Shown: positions 32,478-37,835 of the stretch, one piece after another | Layout: every line of letters begins with the position of its first letter | Numbering within the stretch: position 1 is the first letter of the stretch | DNA from: Chloroflexota bacterium | GTDB taxonomy: Bacteria; Chloroflexota; Anaerolineae; Anaerolineales; Villigracilaceae | Length of the DNA: 42,447 bases | Reading direction: 5' to 3' | Assembly: GCA_021824575.1 (NCBI GenBank) | Contig: JAKAKJ010000046.1 | Coordinates: 1 to 42,447 of the forward strand | Translations under genes and position numbers: made by a program | Notes under the pieces: model-generated | Databases searched by the model: none | What the model saw: only the letters and a program-made list of their open reading frames with translations | What the model was told of the DNA's origin: nothing

Positions 32478-32864
32478 ATGCCAACCTATGATTTCATTTG
32501 CAACGACTGCAAAGAAAAATTCGATGTATTCCTAAGCTTTAGTGAATACGGAAAGAAGCCTGTCATCTGCGCTCATTGCGGAAGCAAAAATGTCCGCCGA
32601 CGAATGACAAAAGTGCGGATTGCCAAGTCCGAGGAAAGCCGCATGGAAAGCATGGTGGATCCGTCCGCGTTGGAAGGCATGGAAGATGACCCAAAGGCTC
32701 TCGGCAAAATGATGAAAAAAATGGGGAAGGAAATGGGGGAAGAGATGCCGCCCGAATTCGATGATGTCGTTGACCGGCTGGAAGCGGGTCAATCGCCGGA
32801 GGAAATCGAGGCCGCTCATCCCGATCTCGGAGCGGGCGCGGGCGGCGGGGACGATGATTTGTAG
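32478..32864 (+). CDS. FmdB-type zinc-ribbon protein
   Basis: 128 residues. The N-terminal zinc ribbon starts MPTYDFICNDCKEKFDVFLS and closes with VICAHCGSKNVRRR (two CxxC pairs), the FmdB/putative regulatory family layout. The C-terminal half is acidic and helical (DPKALGKMMKKMGKEMGEE) with a Gly/Asp tail. Its role is unknown in general; the family name comes from a regulator of amidase/formamidase genes. TAAAAT (32466-32471) lies 6 nt before the ATG, again without Shine-Dalgarno. It diverges from gmk; the two -10 elements are 36 nt apart. Confidence 0.88.
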   Translation: MPTYDFICNDCKEKFDVFLSFSEYGKKPVICAHCGSKNVRRRMTKVRIAKSEESRMESMVDPSALEGMEDDPKALGKMMKKMGKEMGEEMPPEFDDVVDRLEAGQSPEEIEAAHPDLGAGAGGGDDDL

Positions 32865-32889
32865 GAGCACAACGACGTTGTGCCTCTAC
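32862..32889. repeat. Short inverted repeat between convergent genes
   Basis: Starts in the stop codon of the FmdB-type gene: TAGGAGCACAAC, GAC, GTTGTGCCTCTA, with 10 of 12 positions pairing. It shares TGTGCCTCTAC with 14528-14538, also at a convergent gene end. It may serve as a bidirectional terminator. Confidence 0.5.
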
Positions 32890-32893
32890 CGTT

Positions 32894-33637
32894 TCATGCC
32901 GTCAAAATAATCGGCTCGCTTTTCGTAACTATAATCGTGTGCTCGAACTGCGCGGCGATGGCATTATCCGCTGTGCGAAGCGACCAGCCATCGCGTTCTT
33001 CTGCGATGCGACCGCGCCCGGTTGTCAGGAATGGCTCGATGGCAAGCACCAAACCGTCCTTCAAGATTCGGGGATCGCGGGGATTGTAGAAGTTGAGGAT
33101 TTCACGAGGGTCTTCATGCAGACCGCGTCCGATGCCGTGACCGGTCAATTCATAGATGACGTTGTAACCGCGCTTCTTCGCTTCATTCTGGACCGTTTTA
33201 CCGATCTCGTTTAATGGGCGTCCCGCGCGTGCGACGTTTACCGCCTTCATCAAAGTTGATTTGGTCGCTTCGAGAAGTTTATGGATTTCAGGCGAACGCT
33301 TCGACACCCACAACGACGAGCCGGTATCTGCAAAATATCCATCGAGTTCTGCAGAAACATCAATGTGGATCAACTCGCCTTCATGCAAAACATAATCGCC
33401 GGGGATGCCGTGCGCGATGACAGGCGAAACGCTGATGCAGGTCGCACCGGGGAATTGATACGTCACCTCGGGGGCGGAATGTGCGCCGCGTGACTCAAGG
33501 AGGCCGCGTCCGATATCGTCCAGCTCGCCGGTCGTGATGCCCGGTCGAACCGCGTCCATCATTTTTCGCAAGACTTCAGCGCAGATGCGTCCAATTTCTT
33601 TCAACGCTTTGATATCGTTCTCGGAGTCGGCTGTCAT
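32894..33637 (-). CDS. map: Methionine aminopeptidase, type I
   Basis: 247 residues; removes the initiator Met from new proteins. The metal ligands are visible: first Asp in LIHIDVSAELDGYFADTG (both Asp ligands, about 91-108), His in ELTGHGIGRGLHEDP (about 164-178), Glu in LVLAIEPFLTTG (about 197-208), and the last Glu in AQFEHTIIVT (about 230-239). The substrate-pocket His is in SPVIAHGIPGDY. The DinB-like gene before it overlaps by 4 nt (ATGA). It faces the FmdB-type gene tail to tail. Confidence 0.96.
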   Translation of the reverse strand: MTADSENDIKALKEIGRICAEVLRKMMDAVRPGITTGELDDIGRGLLESRGAHSAPEVTYQFPGATCISVSPVIAHGIPGDYVLHEGELIHIDVSAELDGYFADTGSSLWVSKRSPEIHKLLEATKSTLMKAVNVARAGRPLNEIGKTVQNEAKKRGYNVIYELTGHGIGRGLHEDPREILNFYNPRDPRILKDGLVLAIEPFLTTGRGRIAEERDGWSLRTADNAIAAQFEHTIIVTKSEPIILTA

Positions 33638-34146
33638 GAATGGTTCGCCTTCACGGCGCGTTCGATGTAAGCACGATGTTCGGCAAAATGTTCAGTGGTG
33701 TTCGCCAAAACCCATCTCATCAGCGGGCGTTTTTCGGGATCATCGGGGAAGCGCGGCTGCATCAAATCTTCGAACGACAATGCGTTCAGCCTTGAATACA
33801 ATTCCATGCACACATCCCGAAATTCAGTGATCACATCCCATGCGGGCAGTTTGCGCTTGCGCTGAAAGATCAAATCATTGATGCCATCGAAATCCTCGGC
33901 GTCGGTAAGCCGCTGGTCCACACGGAGCACCTCGTGCCACGGACGATGGTCGAGATGATAGCCGATGAACGATTTGATCCATTCAGTGACGTGGGCAATA
34001 TTGTCTTTTGGCGCCCACCCGCTTGAATCGGGCGTGGACATTTGATCGTCGCTGAGGCTGCTGGCAAGATTCAAGAGCGCGGTTCGTTCGCGGTCAATCG
34101 CAAACATCAGCTCATCTTTATCTTTTGGATACCAGTCGTCTGACAT
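33634..34146 (-). CDS. DinB/ClbS-like four-helix protein
   Basis: 170 residues. The pattern is that of the DinB superfamily: first helix YPKDKDELMFAIDRERTALL, then GWAPKDNIAHVTEWIKSF with the first metal-type His (about residue 51), and a last helix NTTEHFAEHRAYIERA with an HxxxH pair (about 153-157). The 'W.xKDxxAH' wording is closest to the ClbS/DfsB-like branch. Function is unknown; members bind metals and some act in thiol or toxin chemistry. The ATG has AAGGAG 8 nt upstream, and the gene overlaps map by 4 nt, so they are coexpressed. Confidence 0.85.
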   Translation of the reverse strand: MSDDWYPKDKDELMFAIDRERTALLNLASSLSDDQMSTPDSSGWAPKDNIAHVTEWIKSFIGYHLDHRPWHEVLRVDQRLTDAEDFDGINDLIFQRKRKLPAWDVITEFRDVCMELYSRLNALSFEDLMQPRFPDDPEKRPLMRWVLANTTEHFAEHRAYIERAVKANHS

Positions 34147-34217
34147 GGATATCTCCTTGCGATAATTCTACCGCACAACCAAATCCGCCTGCGCAGCCGA
34201 AAAGTGGAATTTAAAAA

Positions 34218-34250
34218 ATTCTCCCCGACTTTTTATGCCGAGGAGAATTG
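34218..34250 (-). terminator. Rho-independent terminator of the RRM gene
   Basis: 8-bp stem AATTCTCC / GGAGAATT with a 17-nt loop; on the minus strand it is followed by TTTTAAA. It lies 20 nt past the stop of the RNA-binding protein gene. Confidence 0.8.
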
Positions 34251-34270
34251 CCTGCTGGAAGAATCAGCGG

Positions 34271-34597
34271 CTAGTAACGCTTGCCGCCGCCGCGCTGCGG
34301 ACGATGCCCGCCGCGGTTGCCGCCCCGATTGCCGAAGCCGCCGCGCTCCTCGCGCGGACGAGCCAGATTCACCTTCAACTCGCGCTGCCCCAGTTGAAAG
34401 CCATTGAACATGCTGATGGCCTTCTCCGCCTCGGCCTGGTTGCTCATCTCGACAAAGGCAAAGCCTTTTGATTGACCGCTGTCGCGATCCTTGATCAGCG
34501 CCACCGAAGCCACAGTCCCCGCTTGCGTGAACAGGGTTCGCAGGTCCTCTTCCGTGGTTGAGTACGACAAATTGCCAACGTACAATTTGGATTCCAT
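34271..34597 (-). CDS. RRM-type RNA-binding protein, Gly-rich tail
   Basis: 108 residues: one RRM (about 3-80) with RNP2 KLYVGNLSY and RNP1 KGFAFVEM, followed by an Arg/Gly-rich tail (GGFGNRGGNRGGHRPQRGGG). This is the small 'Rbp' type known from cyanobacteria and Chloroflexota, often cold- or stress-induced. Start chosen at ATG 34597 (MESKLYVGNL) because AGGAGA lies 5 nt upstream; an in-frame ATG at 34642 would sit inside the hairpins of the leader. It has its own terminator and a long structured leader (see 34604-34715). Confidence 0.92.
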   Translation of the reverse strand: MESKLYVGNLSYSTTEEDLRTLFTQAGTVASVALIKDRDSGQSKGFAFVEMSNQAEAEKAISMFNGFQLGQRELKVNLARPREERGGFGNRGGNRGGHRPQRGGGKRY

Positions 34598-34603
34598 TGT
34601 TCT

Positions 34604-34715
34604 CCTAAATGGCAGGCTATTGCCCTGCCAAACGCCCGCCATGTGCGGGCAAGAATCAGGCCTCGGACACCCTCGAAAGAGAATCGCTCAACCTGTTGAC
34701 GACGAATTCAGTATA
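34604..34715 (-). promoter_or_regulatory. Promoter and structured 5' leader of the RRM gene
   Basis: Extended -10 TGATATACT on the minus strand (hexamer 34715-34710) puts the start near 34703, giving a leader of about 105 nt. It contains two hairpins: GCCCGC/GCGGGC (34634-34639 with 34645-34650) and TGGCAGG/CCTGCCA (34610-34616 with 34624-34630). The second ends only 3-5 nt before the ribosome site AGGAGA. Such a leader could give temperature or autoregulatory control, but no known RNA family is recognised. Confidence 0.5.
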
Positions 34716-34769
34716 TCACAGGCAAGTATGACTTTTGATTCTGATGGCTCTCCGGGAAACGCTCTGTGT

Positions 34770-35498
34770 TCATGGCCGCATTGAATTCTCCATGAGGTCA
34801 GTGCGGCGAACCGCAACGCGCGGCGGAATATGACTTAGAAAAATATCGGGCTGGCTCGGCGAAATCAAAACCTTTTCAAGAGTTTTTGAAAAGCCATTTG
34901 GGTTTTTGGGAACCAGCAATAACCCTGCAGTGATCTGCTTTTGCGGCGCAAGGATGTCAACATGGTCGGGGATTTGACTGCCAGGCTGGCCGCATCTGAT
35001 CTGGGAGATTTCGTCGAAAGCCAGGAAAATGCGATAATCAATTTGTCCCGGAATGTAGTGAATTCCGATTCCATCCTCGGTGACGATATAGGTGGTTGAT
35101 GCTCCAAGCAGCAATGCGTCTTTATATAACAACGTGAACCCTGCAAATAATAAGATCATTTGTAATTCCGATAGGCCGATCAGTTTGGCCGACAGCCAGC
35201 CAAGCAGTGCGCTGATTGCAAATAAGATAATAAGGTTGCGCACCTGCCAAAGCCGCGGGGAATGCGGATGGTCAACAAAGAAAACGCCATCCGGTTCATG
35301 ATGATTTTGGCGTATGCTGGCCTCCCATGCCAGCTTTTGCCATTTCATTAACAGCAGTCCGATCACAATGAATGCAACCAAAATGCCGGAGATGATTGGC
35401 GGCCATGCCCACAAAACCACAACACCGATCCAGCCATAGGGAATTTTTTTGAGAAAAAGATAGGGGATGCCGAGAACAAAATCATTGGCCGCGCGCAT
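34770..35498 (-). CDS. Unknown membrane protein
   Basis: 242 residues. Hydrophobic segments at about 20-50 (WIGVVVLWAWPPIISGILVA ... VIGLLLM) and about 88-130 (NLIILFAISALLGWLSAKLI, LQMILLFAGFTLLY). These are followed by a soluble domain (about 132-242: TTYIVTEDGIGIHYIPGQID, FDEISQIRCGQPG, FSKTLEKVLISPSQPDIFLS) that reads like a PH-type (bPH2) sheet as found in small bacterial membrane proteins; this is only a likeness. TAAAAT (35510-35505) ends 6 nt before the ATG with no Shine-Dalgarno, so it is probably leaderless. It precedes the RRM gene but has no clear link to it. Confidence 0.75.
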   Translation of the reverse strand: MRAANDFVLGIPYLFLKKIPYGWIGVVVLWAWPPIISGILVAFIVIGLLLMKWQKLAWEASIRQNHHEPDGVFFVDHPHSPRLWQVRNLIILFAISALLGWLSAKLIGLSELQMILLFAGFTLLYKDALLLGASTTYIVTEDGIGIHYIPGQIDYRIFLAFDEISQIRCGQPGSQIPDHVDILAPQKQITAGLLLVPKNPNGFSKTLEKVLISPSQPDIFLSHIPPRVAVRRTDLMENSMRP

Positions 35499-35690
35499 AA
35501 ATTCATTTTACCAGCGCGTGGAAGAATCGGTTGAAGCAGGATGGCAGGGGAAGAAATCGAACTTCTGCCGTTTCCAAAAAGCGCGCCGCAAAGGAGAGCC
35601 TTCCAATTCAAATACTGGAAAAACCGTAAAGAATGATGCGCTCCGCTCAGGCGCTGATATTGTTCCAAGCCGCGACACTGGTGAATACAA

Positions 35691-36845
35691 TCACATCAAC
35701 GTGTGGATAAATCCAATGAGCGCGCCGCCGGCAATCAGCCAGGTGGAATTGGGCTTGAAGCGCAGGAGCACAACGAGGCTCACGAGTGCAATCCCTATGG
35801 TGAGTGGGTCCACGATGGCAGTCGTTGAGAGTTGAAGCGTGACCGCCAGCATCAGTGCCAGCGAAGCGACGTTCACTCCATCCAGAAAACCGCCCGTCCA
35901 CGGTGAGTTGCGTATCTGTTTGATGAACAAACTGCTGATGCCGACGAAGAAAAAGGATGGCAAAAAGATTCCAAGTGTGGCAAGCAATGCCCCCGGCAAA
36001 CCTCCCAACAAATAACCAATAAAGGTCGCTGTTGTGAACAGCGGACCCGGCGTGATCTGTCCGATCGCGATCGCATCGAAGAGCTGACGTTCCGTCAGCC
36101 AGCCGAGATTTTGAACGAGGTCGGCATGCAGGAACGCCAACAATACATAACCACTTCCATATAAGATGGCGCCGATTTTCAGGAATGTGAGAAACAGCAA
36201 CATGAGGCCGAAAGGAACCGGGCCGGCAATGATTCCCAACCCAATCAGCGGCGGAAAAAACCCGGCGGCGGGGATCTGTTTCATATTCGAAAGATTCTTT
36301 ATCAACATCATAACCAGTCCCGCTGCGAGGAGCAACATCAAAATGTTCACGTTCAGAAAATAGAGAGCCAGAACGATCAAGCCGACAATTGCCGTCAGCC
36401 AGCCTTTGACGGCATTTTTGCTCATATTCCATAACGCCTGCGCGATGATCGCAATCACGACTGGCAGGATTCCATAAAGCATGCCGCTGGCGATGGACGT
36501 TGTTCCAAAGCGGACGTACGCCCAGGCGAGCGCCAGCACAATCAACATGGCTGGCAGGATGAAGCAAACTCCGCCCAACACCAGGCCGATCCAACCCACA
36601 CGGCGAAAGCCAAGATAGATCGCCATTTCCGTCGAAGTTGGACCGGGTATCAAATTTGCCGCGCCAAACAGGTCAAGGAAATCCTGTTCGCTGATCCATT
36701 TGCGGCGCTTCACCACTTCATCGCGCATGATGGCAATATGCGCCGCGGGACCGCCGAAGGCTGTTATGCCTAATCGAAGGAACAATTGCATTACCTCGAT
36801 CACGCGTTGACGATAAGAGGATTCGTTTGGGTGAATTGTTTCCAT
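35691..36845 (-). CDS. chrA: Full-length ChrA chromate transporter
   Basis: 384 residues, two homologous CHR halves of about 190 residues with about ten membrane segments. The family motifs are intact in the first half (ITAFGGPAAHIAIM, about 27-40; NLIPGPTSTEMAIYLGF, about 69-85). The second half has QITPGPLFTTATFIGYLLGG (about 270-289). This contrasts with the split pair at 15396-16450, where PGP is PGS. It would export chromate, or exchange it for sulfate, using the proton gradient. TATACT (minus, 10 nt before the ATG) gives a very short leader. It is transcribed alone, away from the mgtA region. Confidence 0.93.
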   Translation of the reverse strand: METIHPNESSYRQRVIEVMQLFLRLGITAFGGPAAHIAIMRDEVVKRRKWISEQDFLDLFGAANLIPGPTSTEMAIYLGFRRVGWIGLVLGGVCFILPAMLIVLALAWAYVRFGTTSIASGMLYGILPVVIAIIAQALWNMSKNAVKGWLTAIVGLIVLALYFLNVNILMLLLAAGLVMMLIKNLSNMKQIPAAGFFPPLIGLGIIAGPVPFGLMLLFLTFLKIGAILYGSGYVLLAFLHADLVQNLGWLTERQLFDAIAIGQITPGPLFTTATFIGYLLGGLPGALLATLGIFLPSFFFVGISSLFIKQIRNSPWTGGFLDGVNVASLALMLAVTLQLSTTAIVDPLTIGIALVSLVVLLRFKPNSTWLIAGGALIGFIHTLM

Positions 36846-37032
36846 TCTCGGCGTTAGTATAACTCGTGAGTTGGAGGATTCCGTTTGGCATCCATATCAT
36901 GGAGCGGCTAAAAACAGCCAACTGGAATCTCACCACAGAGATCACGGAGTTTGCAGAAAAAATCTAGGAAAAAGCCCTGTATCGAGCAACGATTCGTCTC
37001 ATCACACTTTCATTTTAGTGAGGCTTGGCATC
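36846..37032. other. Intergenic spacer between chrA and the mgtA leader
   Basis: No gene seen in these 187 bases. They contain the chrA promoter at the left end and, at 36931-36949, a CACCACAGAGATCACGGAG unit like the repeat at 26598-26677. The rest shows nothing I can interpret. Confidence 0.6.
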
Positions 37033-37061
37033 TTGACATGGGTTTTTTGCGGGAGTACACT
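37033..37061 (+). promoter_or_regulatory. Sigma70-type promoter of the mgtA leader
   Basis: Consensus TTGACA (37033-37038), a 17-nt spacer, TACACT (37056-37061). The expected start is near 37068, right before the first paired element of the M-box. Confidence 0.8.
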
Positions 37062-37071
37062 CACAACGCAA

Positions 37072-37240
37072 ATTGAAGCCTCGTTAGGCCAGGAGGCTGC
37101 ATGGTAAACAGGCCATTGTCCTGAAACGTCGAAAGACGCCAAAGGGTATGCCAGGTGAAGTCGGATTAAGGCTTTACTCGATATGGCTGGGACGCAAGAC
37201 GCCCTACGACATGCAGCGCCAAAGCTAAACCAGGAGGTGG
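37072..37240 (+). promoter_or_regulatory. M-box (ykoK) magnesium riboswitch
   Basis: The conserved M-box wording is seen in order: CGTTAGG (37082), AGGAGGCTGC, AACAGGCCATTGTCC, the very conserved AAACGTCGAAAGACGCCAAA (37124-37143), GGGTATGCCAG, ATTAAGGCTTTACTCGATATGGCTGG, GACGC, GCCCTACGACATGCAG, and CGCCAAAGCTAAA (37217-37229). M-box RNAs fold when Mg2+ is abundant and turn off magnesium-transport genes. Here the domain is followed by a terminator (37265-37297) and, further on, by an MgtA-type ATPase, which fits exactly. CAGGAGG at 37231-37237 is identical to the 3' arm of that terminator and can pair with its 5' arm, giving the alternative antiterminator. Confidence 0.93.
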
Positions 37241-37264
37241 TTGTTTTTTGATGCGCTTAACCTG

Positions 37265-37297
37265 CCTCCTGAGAAATTACAGGAGGTTTTTCTTTTT
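37265..37297 (+). terminator. Riboswitch-controlled terminator
   Basis: CCTCCTG (37265-37271), an 8-nt loop, CAGGAGG (37280-37286), then TTTTTCTTTTT. This is the expression platform of the M-box: the 5' arm can instead pair with CAGGAGG at 37231-37237 when Mg2+ is low. Confidence 0.92.
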
Positions 37298-37353
37298 GAC
37301 TCTGCGCTGGCTTTGCCAATTTCAAAGCGCAGATGGGAAGGAGCTGCCGCATC

Positions 37354-37440
37354 ATGGATCCAGATAGTAAGTATATGATTCTGCGTTGGCGAAATGCTGT
37401 GACGCTCTTTCAAGGTGCATCTGTATTTTTCCCCCTGTGA
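37354..37440 (+). CDS. Candidate MgtL-like leader peptide (begins Met-Asp-Pro-Asp)
   Basis: 28-codon ORF with AAGGAG 10 nt before its ATG, lying between the riboswitch terminator and a second terminator. It opens with Met-Asp-Pro-Asp, and an RWR basic cluster follows (residues 11-13), ending in a hydrophobic FFPL. In Salmonella and E. coli the mgtA leader contains MgtL, which begins Met-Glu-Pro-Asp. Acidic/proline-rich N-termini of this kind destabilise ribosomes at low Mg2+ and so report on magnesium. The likeness is short and could be chance, but place, ribosome site and opening residues agree. No later homology is visible. Confidence 0.4.
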   Translation: MDPDSKYMILRWRNAVTLFQGASVFFPL

Positions 37441-37464
37441 TTTCTGAGTGCAATGGGGAAAACA

Positions 37465-37554
37465 ATGGCACGTGATGAAAGCGCCGCCTTTTCGCCTGAG
37501 CGAGGGCGGTTTTTCTTTGCCTTCGCATCCCGAATTTATTGGAGGTCGCGATGA
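37465..37554 (+). CDS. Possible short ORF spanning the second terminator
   Basis: 29 codons starting MARDESAAF, with GGGGAA 6 nt upstream of the ATG. Its stop overlaps the ATG of the next short frame (ATGA at 37551-37554), and the hairpin 37484-37518 lies inside it. Ribosomes translating it would melt the terminator, so it could act as a second leader. Alternatively it is chance reading of a noncoding leader; codon use does not decide. Confidence 0.25.
   Translation: MARDESAAFSPERGRFFFAFASRIYWRSR
37484..37518 (+). terminator. Second intrinsic terminator upstream of mgtA
   Basis: CCGCC (37484-37488) pairs with GGCGG (37505-37509), with an inner TCGC/GCGA pairing around a CTGA loop, followed by TTTTTCTTT. 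It stands about 190 nt after the riboswitch terminator and about 270 nt before mgtA, so a transcript must pass two terminators. Confidence 0.75.
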
Positions 37555-37835
37555 CATTTTGGGCGAAAATGCTGGGCCGTTTATCAGTCCACCCACAAGA
37601 AAAATTTATCCTCGGGCGTGAAATCCCGATTGCACAGGCTGTTAATGTCCCCGACCAGACGGCCATTCGCCCCGCGCATGTAGCGCGGGATCAGGTCCCG
37701 TTACGAAGATACCTTCAGATCCGCCTTATCCGCTTATCCCAATCTTTTGGGAGTCTCAATTCGAATGTTGAAAATATCTGGAGGTACGAATGGGATTCTT
37801 CGCAACGATTATTACCACACCGCAGCGCTGGATAG
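37551..37835 (+). CDS. Possible small protein overlapping the mgtA start
   Basis: 94-codon frame with GGAGG 6 nt before ATG 37551 (MTFWAKMLGRLSVHP). No family, signal or membrane segment recognised; the composition is rather basic (many Arg). It runs 46 nt into mgtA in another frame, so it could couple translation to mgtA. The good ribosome site supports it; the lack of any recognisable similarity speaks against it. Confidence 0.3.
   Translation: MTFWAKMLGRLSVHPQEKFILGREIPIAQAVNVPDQTAIRPAHVARDQVPLRRYLQIRLIRLSQSFGSLNSNVENIWRYEWDSSQRLLPHRSAG

Noticed and set aside
35647-36594. 315-codon minus-strand frame overlapping chrA in another frame
   Set aside because: The ChrA frame has clear CHR motifs; this one is Arg/Cys-rich shadow reading of the same DNA.
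37225-37666. Minus-strand open frames over the mgtA leader
   Set aside because: They run antisense through the riboswitch terminator and leader; no ribosome site and no recognisable protein.
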